Source of the DNA: Pseudomonas sp. KNUC1026
GTDB taxonomy: Bacteria; Pseudomonadota; Gammaproteobacteria; Pseudomonadales; Pseudomonadaceae
Assembly: GCF_021650705.1 (NCBI RefSeq)
Contig: NZ_CP087138.1
Location: 1,984,001 to 2,048,000, forward strand
DNA: 64,000 bases
Reading direction: 5' to 3'
Both the position numbers and the translations under genes were made by a program. The notes beneath the pieces were generated by a model, which saw nothing but the letters and a program-made list of their open reading frames with translations, was not told where the DNA came from and did no database searches. Positions 17,114 to 26,908 of this stretch are shown here, piece by piece. How positions within the stretch are numbered: the stretch's first letter is position 1; each line of letters starts with the position of its first letter.

Positions 17114-17299
17114 TCACACTGCGGCAAAGAACCGCTCTGTAACGTGCTGCAGAGCCTGGCGAACCCCGGCTCGCGAGATCTCACAGCCGCCGACGTCGAC
17201 ACGCCCGGTGGCTTGAGATTGGTTTGGTGGCCAGAACCCCCGCCAAGCCCACCACAAGGCCCGCATTATCTCGATCAACCAATCCCGCCCGGGTCGCAT
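17114..17299 (-). CDS. Possible small Trp-rich protein (61 aa)
   Basis: The ATG follows directly on the stop of the gene at 17,300-17,941 (TAAATG), which would suit coupled translation. The sequence is Trp- and Arg-rich near the N-terminus (RALWWAWRGFW) with a helical end (GVRQALQHVTERFF). I know no family for it, and chance is a serious alternative. Confidence 0.25.
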   Translation of the reverse strand: MRPGRDWLIEIMRALWWAWRGFWPPNQSQATGRVDVGGCEISRAGVRQALQHVTERFFAAV

Positions 17300-17941
17300 T
17301 TAAGGCGCGTACTGAGCAATCGTCCGTTCGACGTGGGCATCGGCCAGTCGATAGATATTCGACAGTTCAGCGTCAAAAGCCTGTTCTATCTCTTCCAGGG
17401 TTGGAGAGTCACCCGCTCGGTCGAACGTTCGTCTTAGGCGGGACTTCACCTTCTCGTAAACTCTACTAAGCATCTGGTCGCTCTCCAGATATCTTCTCAA
17501 GCTAGAGAGCTTGTAGGGATCAGTAAATCTGGCTGCTGCATCCTGAACCATCACGTCGTATTTCGACGTATCTACCGAAAACGCGGGGATAGTGTAGAAA
17601 TGGTAGGCACACGATTTCCTGATGCGCTCATCGTGCTCATAGCTTTGTTGCTGCTGCTCTTCATGCTCACGGTCAGCCTCTTCTTCTGCTGCTTCATTAG
17701 CGCTAATCATGCTCTCAACTTGCATCTCGGCTTTCGACGCGAACGCAAGCAGATCGAGATCGTCTTCCTGGTAGGCTACCTGCTTCAGGAAAGTCGCTAT
17801 CCCCAGCACCTTGTACTCCAAGAAAAAGTCATCATCCGAATAGGGGGCGAAATCCGAATGACGGTCACGTCCCCTATTCTGCTGTACTTCGAGCCGGCCC
17901 ATCCACGACTGCAAATGGGCTTTGAGTGTAGCTTTCATCAA
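17300..17941 (-). CDS. Hypothetical protein with acidic coiled-coil segment (213 aa)
   Basis: This soluble protein has a central Glu/Gln-rich helix (NEAAEEEADREHEEQQQQ, about residues 80-98) that looks like a coiled coil. A C-terminal helical part (VYEKVKSRLRRTFDRAGD) follows. No catalytic motif, signal peptide or membrane segment is visible. A GAGG-type ribosome site precedes the ATG. It stands alone at the right border of the island, facing the permease gene. The function is unknown. Confidence 0.6.
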   Translation of the reverse strand: MMKATLKAHLQSWMGRLEVQQNRGRDRHSDFAPYSDDDFFLEYKVLGIATFLKQVAYQEDDLDLLAFASKAEMQVESMISANEAAEEEADREHEEQQQQSYEHDERIRKSCAYHFYTIPAFSVDTSKYDVMVQDAAARFTDPYKLSSLRRYLESDQMLSRVYEKVKSRLRRTFDRAGDSPTLEEIEQAFDAELSNIYRLADAHVERTIAQYAP

Positions 17942-18197
17942 TGTCCTCTTTAATTCTGAAAATCAAACCTGTCAGTGGTAGCGGCTAGCCACTCGATGCA
18001 GCGGCTCACCTCTTGATACCACAGATTGGATCCGTCCAAAGCAGCCTCCCCGCCCCCAATCTCCCCTTGACACTATCCAGCAGCAGGTCAAATACTCCCA
18101 CCACATTCATATAGATGACCATACGAAAGACTGCAACCCGCCGCAGCAGCCCGTTAGCCCTTGCTCGCCCCACCCATAACTAATAAGGATAAGAACC

Positions 18198-19583
18198 ATG
18201 ACCCCCCTGGACATCCAGCTACTACTGACCGCGCTCGTAAGCGTGCTCGTACTGGTAGCCCTGATCGTCTCACGCCTGAAAATGCACCCGCTCCTAGCCC
18301 TGTTGGTCGTCTCCGTCGGCGTAGGCTTCGCCACCGGCATGGAACCAGAAGGCATCGTCTCCCACCTGATCACCGGCGCCGGCAAGACACTCGGCGCTGT
18401 CGGCGTCGTCATCGCGCTGGGCGCAATGCTTGGCAAAATCCTGGCTGACGCAGGCGTCACCGAACAAATCGCCGAGGTGATCCTGAAGCGCACCCCGGAT
18501 CGCATGATCCCGTGGGCGATGATGTTGGTTGCCTTCGTAATCGGCATCCCTATGTTCTTCGAGGTCGGCCTGGTGATCATGCTCCCGCTGATATTCAGCG
18601 TTGCGCGAAAACTGGAGAGCCAGGCCCGGTTCAAAGGCTCGGCCTACGTCTATGTGGGTGTTCCGGTGATTGCGGCGCTGGCCGCCATGCACGGCATGGT
18701 GCCTCCGCACCCGGGCCCGTTGACGGCGATCGCGGCGCTCAAAACCTCGGTTGGGCCTACGATGCTCTATGGTTTTCTGGCAGCCATTCCCGCCATGATC
18801 CTCGGCGGGCCGCTGTATGGCGCCTTCATTTCGCCGCGAATGAGCACTCGCCCGGACCAGGCGCTGCTGGACCAGTTCACCCTGGCCGAAAAAGCCGACG
18901 ACCAATCCCGCCCCAGCGTATGGCTGGGTGTGTTCGCCGCGTTGATGCCGGCAATCCTGATGCTGGTGCATGCCATTGCCGAGATGGTGCTGCCGAAGGG
19001 TGACTCCCTCCTGAAAGTGGCCGGCTTCCTGGGCAACCCCTTGATCGCGATGCTGCTGGGCGTGCTGTTCGCCGGCGCCGCCCTGATGCTCGGCCGGGGC
19101 GGCGATGCGGAGAAATTGCGCGATGGCCTGGGCAAAAGCCTCAAGCCAATCGCCTCCATCATCATGATCATCGCCGGTGGTGGCGCCTTCCAGGAGCTGC
19201 TGACCAGTGCCAAGGTGGGTGATGCCATTGTGCATTTGACTCAGCAGTCCGCCTTCCCTCCCCTGATCCTGGGTTGGCTGATCGCGATGTTGCTGTCGGT
19301 ATCCACCGGCTCAGCAACTGTGGGTATCGTGGGTGCTGCCGGCTTGCTGGCGCCACTCGCAGGTGCTGACCCAAGCCTCAACCTGCCTTTGCTCGCGCTG
19401 TCGATCGGCTGCGGTTCGTTGTTCTTCAACTACGCAAACCATGCAGGCTTCTGGATGGTGAAGGAGTCCTTCGGGATGACCATGGGCGAAGCCACCAAAA
19501 CCATATCGGTGGTTCAATCCATTGTCGCGGTGGTTGGGTTGATTGTGGTGCTGGTGCTCAATGCTGTTGTCAGCGTGAGTTAG
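18198..19583 (+). CDS. GntP-family gluconate/organic acid:H+ symporter
   Basis: The 461-aa inner-membrane protein has about 12 hydrophobic segments and GntP family marks: VVIALGAMLGKILADAG near residue 75, AMHGMVPPHPGPLTAIAAL near residue 160, GGGAFQELL near residue 320 and SVSTGSATVGIVGAAGL near residue 375. These families import gluconate or related hydroxy acids with protons. A Shine-Dalgarno AAGGA lies 9 bases before the ATG. There are no adjacent kinase or regulator genes, so the exact substrate cannot be named. It is the first gene of the core-like, high-GC part of the window. The 256 bases upstream hold no gene. Confidence 0.9.
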   Translation: MTPLDIQLLLTALVSVLVLVALIVSRLKMHPLLALLVVSVGVGFATGMEPEGIVSHLITGAGKTLGAVGVVIALGAMLGKILADAGVTEQIAEVILKRTPDRMIPWAMMLVAFVIGIPMFFEVGLVIMLPLIFSVARKLESQARFKGSAYVYVGVPVIAALAAMHGMVPPHPGPLTAIAALKTSVGPTMLYGFLAAIPAMILGGPLYGAFISPRMSTRPDQALLDQFTLAEKADDQSRPSVWLGVFAALMPAILMLVHAIAEMVLPKGDSLLKVAGFLGNPLIAMLLGVLFAGAALMLGRGGDAEKLRDGLGKSLKPIASIIMIIAGGGAFQELLTSAKVGDAIVHLTQQSAFPPLILGWLIAMLLSVSTGSATVGIVGAAGLLAPLAGADPSLNLPLLALSIGCGSLFFNYANHAGFWMVKESFGMTMGEATKTISVVQSIVAVVGLIVVLVLNAVVSVS

Positions 19584-19759
19584 CATTGCGTGCAATCGGG
19601 GAGCGTCTTGACCAAGGCGCCTCTGATACCGGCCCCTCGATCAAACACTTCGGTGCGACAACGAACAGGTAGCTAACGGGATTCTTGATAGAGCGCAGGA
19701 ATGGCGGTGTAGTATCATCGCCGCCGAAGTTTTACTTACCTCATCAAAGGACTGTCAAA

Positions 19760-20170
19760 ATGATCTGGGTCATTGTTGTTGCCGTTATAGCCATTGCAAT
19801 TTGGTGGGCAAATGCTCAGGAAAGGGCAAAAAAAGAAGCCAGGGAAGCCTATCAGCGATCCTTGGCAAGCCTAAAAGCTGACCCGCGCAATGCGGACCTG
19901 CGTCAACAGACGCTTGCGCTGGGGCGCGCTTACTCGAATCTGATGCGCGACAAGAAAGGCCACAGTCTGTTTGATGAAGTCGCGCTGATGAACGACATCA
20001 ATGCCGCATGCGCGGGTGCCGGTGAGCGAACATTGGATGCACGCGTCGCTACCCCGGCGGTGAATGACATTGAAGCACGCCTGCAAAAGCTGCTGTCTCT
20101 CAAAGAGCGTAATTTGATCGATGAGAGCGAGTACACCAGCCGGCGTAGAGAGATACTCGAATCAATTTAG
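19760..20170 (+). CDS. Membrane-anchored SHOCT-like small protein
   Basis: I start at the ATG at 19,760, which has AAAGGA 9 bases upstream. The product is 136 aa: an N-terminal membrane anchor ([18 protein letters not shown]), a charged helix and a C-terminal SHOCT-like element ([20 protein letters not shown]). SHOCT segments are short oligomerisation or interaction motifs at protein ends. The topology suggests a single-pass inner-membrane protein with a cytoplasmic tail. It stands alone; no operon partner is evident. Confidence 0.75.
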   Translation: MIWVIVVAVIAIAIWWANAQERAKKEAREAYQRSLASLKADPRNADLRQQTLALGRAYSNLMRDKKGHSLFDEVALMNDINAACAGAGERTLDARVATPAVNDIEARLQKLLSLKERNLIDESEYTSRRREILESI

Positions 20171-20326
20171 TTGGCCACCACCAGCAATCAACTCGTGCAC
20201 GGGCAGGGTTTTATTCTGAATCTCTGCCTTCCAAACTCGCCGCGACATTGATAATTGCATCCGCTTCGCGGATACAGGCACGACATCCTTTACTCCGATC
20301 AGGTTCCCCGACCCTGAGGGCGCATT

Positions 20327-20713
20327 TTGGCAATATCCATCTATTACAATGCCTGGCGAAAGGCCCCGCTCAGCTCGAACGAGTTAACCGTTATTGAGGA
20401 GATTGTTCATCGTTACGCTGTAGACGATCAAATCGAACGATTCCTCTCACTCGGCTCTGGCCTGAATTGGGAGTCATTCGATTTCTCGACAAACCTGGAG
20501 CCGAGCCGTTTTCTAAAGAGAGGGCTCGTGTTTTCTGGCGCCACCAAGCTCCCTGATAACCAGGAAGACGCATCTTGGGTAGGCGTACAGCATTGGTGTA
20601 GGTGCCTGTCGGAGATTCGTAGCGCTGTGGCAGGGTGCGAATGGAAAGTTGCGGTCGAAGACCATGAAATGCAGTGGGATGCAGTAGCCAGCTCGTATGA
20701 CCCAACACGATAG
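20327..20713 (+). CDS. Small immunity-like hypothetical protein (128 aa)
   Basis: The soluble 128-aa product is rich in Trp and Ser with a mixed alpha/beta pattern (ISIYYNAWRKAPLSSNELTV at the start). Such proteins are common next to contact-dependent or type VI effector genes in Pseudomonas, but I cannot assign it to a named Imm family. It is the first of five small genes, none with a recognisable toxin. The 239 bases after it, up to 20,953, contain only short noncoding-looking sequence. Confidence 0.5.
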   Translation: MAISIYYNAWRKAPLSSNELTVIEEIVHRYAVDDQIERFLSLGSGLNWESFDFSTNLEPSRFLKRGLVFSGATKLPDNQEDASWVGVQHWCRCLSEIRSAVAGCEWKVAVEDHEMQWDAVASSYDPTR

Positions 20714-20952
20714 CCATCTGCTCGGGTTTGGCTTTGGCAATAGGTGGGCGCCACAGTGCCGCGCGCCTGATGGCCCGGGACACAGATCGCCGGCACCTGG
20801 CCTGTCATGTCGGCTCTGGAGCACGACACCCTTGACCGCCCTGCTCCACTCAAAAGCCATGTTTTACGTGGCTACCGTGATCGAAGAGTTGCTGATTTTC
20901 AACGATAAAACGAATATATTCCGATCTTGGAATTGGAGTTTCCGGAGCTTTC

Positions 20953-21306
20953 ATGTCTTCAATAGTCATCGTACTGGATAAAAACAACGTCTCAACGAGA
21001 GGGATATTTGAAATCCACCGCATCCTTGGCTTGTCTGCCAGTGATATCAGGGATAAGTGGTCCCGTGAGGAACCAATCTTTGAGCGGGCCTTGTTTGACG
21101 GTGACTATCAGCACAACGCCGAAACCCTCCGCGCCCTCTTGCGCGTCATCGAAGAAGAAAAACTTCCGTGTACAATCCATGAAATCCCCCATGGCGAAAT
21201 TTATAGGGACAATCCCAACCTGAACACGTTTTCAATAGATATCGAAAGTTTGGAAAATGTCCTGATATCTGCCGACGAAGAAATCATGCGCCAATTGGAC
21301 AGTTAA
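20953..21306 (+). CDS. Small immunity-like hypothetical protein (117 aa)
   Basis: The product has an N-terminal beta strand (SSIVIVLDKNN), a charged helix, and an acidic C-terminus (IDIESLENVLISADEE). The acidic character suits binding to a basic nuclease toxin, as for many immunity proteins. A weak ribosome site (GGAG at 20,943) precedes the ATG. No family is recognised. It converges on the SMI1/KNR4-type gene at 21,346. Confidence 0.5.
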   Translation: MSSIVIVLDKNNVSTRGIFEIHRILGLSASDIRDKWSREEPIFERALFDGDYQHNAETLRALLRVIEEEKLPCTIHEIPHGEIYRDNPNLNTFSIDIESLENVLISADEEIMRQLDS

Positions 21307-21345
21307 GAAAGACAGCGCAAACTCAACTCGCTCACGTCAAAGCCA

Positions 21346-21798
21346 TCACGGCTCACTCTCCTCTTTCTCAAGCAAATAAGAAAAAAATGCCGCATAGCTA
21401 TCCCATACATCGGGCTGAGCACTGAAGTCAAAAGAATTTATATTCCTTGCATCCACCGCATCACACCAGACCACGGAGGGCTTCCCTGACACATTCAAAA
21501 CAATGACACTACCTGACGGTTCAGCCAGGACCACAAACCGCCGGTCGATCCCGATTGCAGCTCTGATTCGGAGTGTTTCTTCCACAATAGTTGCCGCCTC
21601 GCCTTTCGACGCGATTTCGTGATGGCTTATACCTCCAAGCAGCCCGCCACTGTAAAACATCGAAATTCTTTTGAAATCGTCAGGGAGTTTTACACTCAAT
21701 GCAGATTCTATACGTTTGAATTCTGCCTCCGAACAGGGCTCGGCTCCATATTTGCTCAGGTAGTTGCCTTTCAACTCATCAATATCGACCATTATCAC
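21346..21798 (-). CDS. SMI1/KNR4 (SUKH) family immunity-like protein
   Basis: The 150-aa protein shows the SUKH layout: an N-terminal helix, then CSEAEFKRIESALSVKLPDDFKRISMFYSGG, where a polar helix leads into the LPxDFK motif, then beta strands and a C-terminal aromatic helix (SYAAFFSYLLEKE). SUKH proteins neutralise polymorphic toxins. The start is either GTG at 21,796-21,798, overlapping the upstream stop (GTGA), or ATG at 21,790-21,792. It is the third gene of a minus-strand run with 21,795-22,255 and 22,239-22,727. Confidence 0.8.
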   Translation of the reverse strand: MIMVDIDELKGNYLSKYGAEPCSEAEFKRIESALSVKLPDDFKRISMFYSGGLLGGISHHEIASKGEAATIVEETLRIRAAIGIDRRFVVLAEPSGSVIVLNVSGKPSVVWCDAVDARNINSFDFSAQPDVWDSYAAFFSYLLEKEESEP

Positions 21799-22255
21799 AA
21801 TGCTTCCACATTCGCATGATCAAGCTTTCCGCGCCTCAAGGTATTCAACGCGCCTTGTGACACAACCAATCTGAGATCTTCGCCCAAGCCAAAGTCGTCC
21901 AAACCGGCGCCTCCCGTGACTTTCAACCAGAGAACTCCGGCAAAACGAGGGTCGGATGGATTTCAGAAAACGTTTGAGAGGTGGTTACTTTCAATGGGGC
22001 AAGCATGAAGCCCGACAGGCCGTTCTCGGAAATCATCTGAGCCAGCGACCGAGTAACGATAAAACAAGGAAAGCTCTCCAGGATCTCGTCACCCAGCCAG
22101 CCATCGAACCTGTATTCCAGCTCAGTAACGACTGGAGGATGAGCAGTGGCATCAATGGCGGCCCCTTCACCCAAACCGCCCGCAACTTCAGGCTCAACGT
22201 AATAAAACATCTCCGCTCCATTATCAATCCAATCAAACCTATATCCTTTGTTCAA
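21795..22255 (-). pseudogene. Immunity-like protein, one-base frameshift
   Basis: The first frame gives 110 residues from a TTG start (22,255; a stop lies directly upstream in frame). It ends early after LVLPEFSG. Adding one base at about 21,925 continues into LWLKVTGGAGLDDFGLGEDL and LVVSQGALNTLRRGKLDHAN, to a TGA at 21,795-21,797. The joined protein (about 153 aa) resembles the small effector-immunity proteins found near polymorphic toxins. The shift fits loss of one T in a T run, so an error is likely. It overlaps the upstream gene by 17 bases. Confidence 0.65.
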
Positions 22256-22727
22256 TCAGCCCCAGCATAAACTCCAGTAATTCATCAAAGGAGGCGAACT
22301 CTTCATATACGTTGTCTATGGCTTGCTTGTCCCTGACTTGATATTTTTGAGTGGCAAGCTCCAGAACATACTCATCCATATCGCTGTCGCCAAAAATCAG
22401 AAACTCCTTCATGAAATCGACTTCGCGCGATATCAGGTTGATATTCATGAAATCCAGGCTATGCCCATCACGGCCCGGAAATGGGTGGGCAACGCTGGAA
22501 TAAACAAACACGCCTTCAGCGATCAAGCCATCGTAATGCCGTAAAAAGTCCAGGTAGGGGGCCGGTAAGTCCTCAGAGAGTTCCGCCTTGGCTCTTGCGG
22601 TCAGGGCCAGGATATCGTTCGGCGTGGCGCCAGCGCCGAGGTACATGCCTGCACTGTCCGAACGACATCGCAGGTCTTTGATCCTAGCTGCAATGTGAGG
22701 GTTCATCGGTACGTCCTTGCCTGGCAA
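22239..22727 (-). CDS. YrhA/SUKH-like family protein
   Basis: The 162-aa protein has the pattern of SMI1/KNR4-related proteins: a helix, LPAPYLDFLRHYDGLIAEGV near residue 75, strands (LDFMNINLI), a FLIFGDSDMDEYVLEL segment and a C-terminal helix (FDELLEFMLGLIEQ). The FGDSD...Y part is typical of the YrhA subgroup. An ATG at 22,706 would shorten it by 7 residues. It heads the three-gene minus-strand immunity-like run and overlaps the next gene. No toxin is encoded nearby. Confidence 0.7.
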   Translation of the reverse strand: MPGKDVPMNPHIAARIKDLRCRSDSAGMYLGAGATPNDILALTARAKAELSEDLPAPYLDFLRHYDGLIAEGVFVYSSVAHPFPGRDGHSLDFMNINLISREVDFMKEFLIFGDSDMDEYVLELATQKYQVRDKQAIDNVYEEFASFDELLEFMLGLIEQRI

Positions 22728-22741
22728 TTAGGGTAGGCACC

Positions 22742-23791
22742 TTAAGCGCAGGTGCCCTCCGAACGCAAAACTACCGAAAGCGCCACTCGCCGGGTCGCTT
22801 GCGTGGCAAGAAATTCCACTTCCACCGGCAAGAATCGCTCGATCACCCCCGCATTGCTCTTCATGTGATTGCTCAGCCGATCGGCACTCAGCCACCCGCC
22901 CCCGGCAATCGCCATCGGCAACATCAACTGATCTGCCAAGCGACTGCTCACACTCCCGGCAGACTCAGCCCACGCTCTGAAATCATCGACTGCCCTGTCC
23001 GCAACCTGCTCGGCCCGCGTACGCTCCTGCCCGATGGCGGTGAACACATCTACAACATCGCCCCGCGAGCCCGTGATCGAAACAACGTTACCCGGCCCCG
23101 CGTGATCCCCGAGGTCTGTCACCTTCTGAGCGCACCGCTCAAGCTTCAGCCGCGCGCATAGTCGGTCAAGCTCCCGATTGCCGATCGATACCGGAATCGC
23201 CGACACCAGCGCCGCGACCGCATCAACGGCCACTGGCAGGTCACCTACATCAAGCTCAAGCGGCCGCAGGCTTGAAGGGTGCACCGTTGCTTCGATCAGG
23301 CCGCCGCCAGCGGGCACAAAACCGTGTTTGATCAACTTCAGCGCCACTTGCCCACCCATCCGCCGAATCAGCGGCAGCCATGCCTGCTGAATGAAATCGA
23401 AGGTCGGCGCGCCCGGATTATGCGTTCCGCCAGCAATTCGAACGGTGCTGGGGCCCTCCGCCGCCATCAACGCCGGCAGCAGCGTCTGCAGCACCAGCAA
23501 CGTGCTGCCGGCGGTGCCGATCGCGAATGCGTACTCACCTGCCTTCACCCGCCCAGGGCGGAATTCGATCTCGGCCGAGTTGAGCTCGGCGCCGAGGGTT
23601 TGCGCACCGCAGATCGCTGCGGCAGCGTTTACCGCCGTCAGGTGCTGCCGAAGCAGCCCCGGGCGGGAGCGCTGGCCACGAATGCCGACCATGCGAAAGG
23701 CCTGGCCGGTGAGCATGGAGAGGCTGAGGGCCGTGCGAAGCACCTGCCCTCCTCCGTGTGCGCCGTCGATCAGTATCAAATCCTGGTTCAT
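22742..23791 (-). CDS. rtcA: RNA 3'-terminal phosphate cyclase
   Basis: The 349-aa protein begins LILIDGAHGGGQVLRTALSL, the N-terminal RtcA signature, and carries the RTC family motif KHGFVPAGGGLIEA near residue 160. A conserved C-terminal core follows. RtcA converts RNA 3'-phosphate to the 2',3'-cyclic form with ATP, through an AMP-histidine intermediate, in RNA repair. I chose the ATG at 23,789-23,791 with GGTGAGG upstream; a GTG at 23,800 would overlap the rtcB stop. It is the second gene of the rtcBA operon. Confidence 0.95.
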   Translation of the reverse strand: MNQDLILIDGAHGGGQVLRTALSLSMLTGQAFRMVGIRGQRSRPGLLRQHLTAVNAAAAICGAQTLGAELNSAEIEFRPGRVKAGEYAFAIGTAGSTLLVLQTLLPALMAAEGPSTVRIAGGTHNPGAPTFDFIQQAWLPLIRRMGGQVALKLIKHGFVPAGGGLIEATVHPSSLRPLELDVGDLPVAVDAVAALVSAIPVSIGNRELDRLCARLKLERCAQKVTDLGDHAGPGNVVSITGSRGDVVDVFTAIGQERTRAEQVADRAVDDFRAWAESAGSVSSRLADQLMLPMAIAGGGWLSADRLSNHMKSNAGVIERFLPVEVEFLATQATRRVALSVVLRSEGTCA

Positions 23792-23796
23792 CGGCC

Positions 23797-25024
23797 TCAC
23801 CCTTTCACGCAGACGACCTGCCGCAAGGTGTGTACCACCTCGACCAGGTCCCGCTGCGCGGCCATCACGGCATCGATGTCCTTGTAGGCCATCGGGATCT
23901 CGTCGATCACGGCCTCATCCTTGCGGCACTCAACGTGTGCGGTTGCGCGCACCTGGTCCTCAACGGTGAACACCGCTTTGGCCTTGGTCCGGCTCATCAC
24001 GCGGCCAGCGCCGTGGGAGCAACTGCAGAACGCCTCTTCATTGCCCAGCCCGCGGACGATGAAGCTCTTGGCCCCCATCGACCCCGGGATGATGCCCATC
24101 TGGCCTTTCTGCGCGGATACCGCGCCCTTGCGCGTCAGCAGGATGTCCTCGCCGAAGTAGGTGCCCCGCTCCACATAGTTGTGGTGGCAGTCGACGGCGA
24201 TCAGTTGCGACTCGGAACGGCTTGGTGATGATCGAGCGAACCGCATCGAGCACCGCCAGCATCGTCAGCTGCGCGGTTCTGCTTGGCGAAATCCTGGGCC
24301 CATTCCACCGCCTCGATGTAGTCGTCGAAGCTGGTGGTGCCTTCACGCAGGTAGGCAAGGTCGCGATCAGGCAGGTTGGCGATGTGCTCGCGCATTTCTT
24401 CGCGCGCCTTGGCGATGAAGTACGTGCCGATCATGTTGCCGACGCCCCGCGAGCCGGTGTGCAGCATCACCCATACATGCTCGGCCTCATCCAGGCACAC
24501 CTCCACGAAGTGGTTGCCGGTGCCGAGGGTGCCGAGGTGTTTATGGTTGTTGGACTTTTCCAGGCTCGGATGTTTTCGGTGATCCGCTTGAAACGGCCTT
24601 CGAGTGCGCCCCACGCATGGTCAACCAGGCTTGGGGGCGTGTCCCACGCGCCTTTGTCACGCCCGCTGCGGCCGGATGTGCGGCCATGCGGCACGGCTTT
24701 TTCGATAGCGGTTCGCAGGCCGAACAGGTTGTCAGGCAGGTCACTGGCGCGCAACGAAGTGCGAACGGCCGACATGCCACACCCCAGGTCGACACCCACC
24801 GCTGCGGGGATAACAGCGCCCTTGGTCGGTATCACGCTGCCGATGGTGGAGCCTTTGCCCAGGTGAACGTCGGGCATCACCGCCATGTGTTTGAACACGA
24901 AAGGCATCTGGGCGGTGTTGATCAGTTGCTGCCTGGCCTCAGGCTCCACCGGCACCCCGTGGGTCCACATCTTGATCGGTTTGCCGTTCTCGACTTCGAG
25001 CAATTGAAAGGTTTGAGTGCTCAT
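23797..25024 (-). pseudogene. rtcB: RNA ligase RtcB, three frameshifts
   Basis: Joined frames give a full-length RtcB (about 408 aa): MSTQTFQLLEVENGKPIKMW, the metal-site CGM near residue 80, HLGTLGTGNHF, HTGSRGVGN, CHHNYV and the guanylated-His motif CSCSHGAGRVMSR, ending VVCVKG. RtcB seals 3'-phosphate or cyclic phosphate ends to 5'-OH ends with GTP and Mn. Frames break near 24,575 (A run one short), 24,285 and 24,245 (single-base gains). All motifs are perfect, so these look like sequence errors, not decay. Transcription should start from the sigma-54 promoter at 25,064-25,079 under RtcR. Confidence 0.9.
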
Positions 25025-25063
25025 GCTGCGTAACTCCTTGGGTTTCTGTTGTGAAACCGGTAT

Positions 25064-25079
25064 AGCGAGCAGCGTGCCA
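25064..25079 (-). promoter_or_regulatory. Sigma-54 promoter of rtcBA
   Basis: On the minus strand the sequence TGGCAC, five bases, TCGCT matches the -24/-12 consensus (TGGCAC-N5-TTGCW) with one mismatch. It lies about 40 bases upstream of the rtcB ATG, and the enhancer-binding activator gene rtcR is divergent on the other side. Confidence 0.85.
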
Positions 25080-25229
25080 AAACAGGGTGAAGAAGGGTAT
25101 TCAAGTTTTATCCAATTGAAAATGAAGGAATTTATTTTCATTTTTCACTGAGTACATCGACTGCTCACCAAATCTAGCAGTGACTTATATATACTCCTGT
25201 ATCGCAAACTATATTTATGGATAGCAACC

Positions 25230-26833
25230 ATGCATGCAAAGAAAACCGTTGCCATCGGCATGCTGGGATCGAAACTCGACCGTGTCGGGCGGGGCGAACA
25301 GCGCTGGAACAAATGGCGCCCGCCCTTTCACTGTGCCAGCAGCCTGACCTGCTGATCGACCGCCTCGAGCTGATTCACGCCGATGCCAAGTGGGAAACGG
25401 ACCTGGCGTTGAAGGTCAAGGCAGACCTCGCCCAGGTGTCACCCGAGACCGAGGTGCGCCTGCACCCCATGGCGATGCTCAATGCCTGGGATTTCGAAGA
25501 GGTCTATGCGTCGCTGCATGATTTTGCCGCCAGCTACCCCTTCGACCCGGACAACGAAAATTACCTGACCCACATCACCACCGGCACTCACGTTCAGCAG
25601 ATCGTCTGGTTCCTGCTGGCCGAATCGCGCCATGTGCCGGCCAAGCTCATCCAGACCCAGCCCACCGGCTTAAGGGACGATGAGCCTACGCCCGCCGGCA
25701 AGTACGTGGTCACCGACCTCGACCTGCAACGCTATGACCAGATCGCAAAACGCTTTCAGACGGCGCGCCTGCAGGGGACTGAGCTGCTGAAATCAGGCAT
25801 CGCCACGCGCAACGCCGCATTCAACCGCACCATTGAACAGATCGAGCGGGTGGCGGCGCGCTCCAAGGCGCCGATCCTGCTGTGCGGCCCCACCGGCGCT
25901 GGCAAATCCTTTCTCGCGCGGCGGCTGTTCGAGCTCAAGCACAGCAGGCATCAGGTGGGTGGGCGCTTGGTGGAAGTGAACTGCGCGACACTGCGCGGCG
26001 ACTCGGCGATGTCGACGCTGTTCGGCCACACGCGCGGGGCCTTCACAGGCGCCCAGCAAACCCGGGAAGGCCTGCTGCGCTCGGCGCACAAAGGCATGCT
26101 GTTTCTCGATGAAATCGGCGAGCTGCCCCTGGATGAGCAGGCCATGTTGCTCAAGGCAATCGAGGAAAAACGCTTCCTGCCGCTGGGGGCAGACAAGGAA
26201 GTGGAGTCTGATTTCATTCTGATCGCGGGCACCCACCGAGACCTGCGTGCTCAGGTTGCTCAGGGCCTGTTTCGAGAAGACCTGCTGGCCAGGATCAACA
26301 TCTGGACCTTCGACCTCCCCGGCCTTGCCCAGCGAACCGAAGACATCGAGCCCAATATCGACTTCGAGCTTCAGCGTTATGCCCGGGATCACGGCCACAA
26401 GGTTCGCTTCAATGCCGAAGCGCGCCAGCGCTACCTGGCGTTTGCAACCGGCAAGGCGGCGACCTGGGCCGGTAACTTCAGGGAGCTTTCAGCGTCGATT
26501 ACTCGGATGGCCACGCTGGCAGACAGCGGCAGAATCGACCTGGCACTTGTGGACGTCGAGCTTGAGCGCTTGCGCCGAGACTGGATGCAAGCGCCTGGGG
26601 ACGATTGGCTGGCCCGGCATCTGGCTGAATCGGGGTTGGAGATCGACCTGTTCGACAAGCTGCAGCTCGAAGCGGTGCTTGAGGTGTGCCGAACCGCTGA
26701 CAGCCAGGCGGATGCCGGCCGCACGCTGTTTTCAGCATCCCGCGCGAGCAAAGCGGCACCGAATGACTCTGATCGGATCAGGAAATACCTGGCTCGGTTT
26801 CAGATTGCCTGGGCAGAGATTCCAAAGCGCTGA
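25230..26833 (+). pseudogene. rtcR: Sigma-54 activator RtcR, one frameshift near the start
   Basis: The true N-terminus is in another frame from the ATG at 25,230 (MHAKKTVAIGMLGSKLDRVG, then RWNKWRP). It joins the long frame at about 25,322 once a missing G is restored (RPALSLCQQPDLL). The RtcR sensor domain (CARF-like, with the HITTGTHVQQI loop) spans about residues 1-180. The AAA+ domain has Walker A GPTGAGKS, the sigma-54 contact loop GAFTGA and Walker B FLDEIGEL. A C-terminal helical DNA-binding part follows. RtcR turns on rtcBA, divergently encoded, in response to RNA damage ligands. Confidence 0.9.
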
Positions 26834-26870
26834 TCGCCGATTGGCGCAGCATCACTTCCTTTGCAGCCGA

Positions 26871-26899
26871 TTGACAACATTTGAGGCCTGAACCATAGT
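26871..26899 (+). promoter_or_regulatory. Putative sigma-70 promoter of the rbs operon
   Basis: A perfect -35 TTGACA (26,871-26,876), a 17-base spacer and CATAGT (26,894-26,899) as a weak -10 lie just upstream of the palindromic operator. Confidence 0.65.
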
Positions 26900-26908
26900 T
26901 TCTCAACT

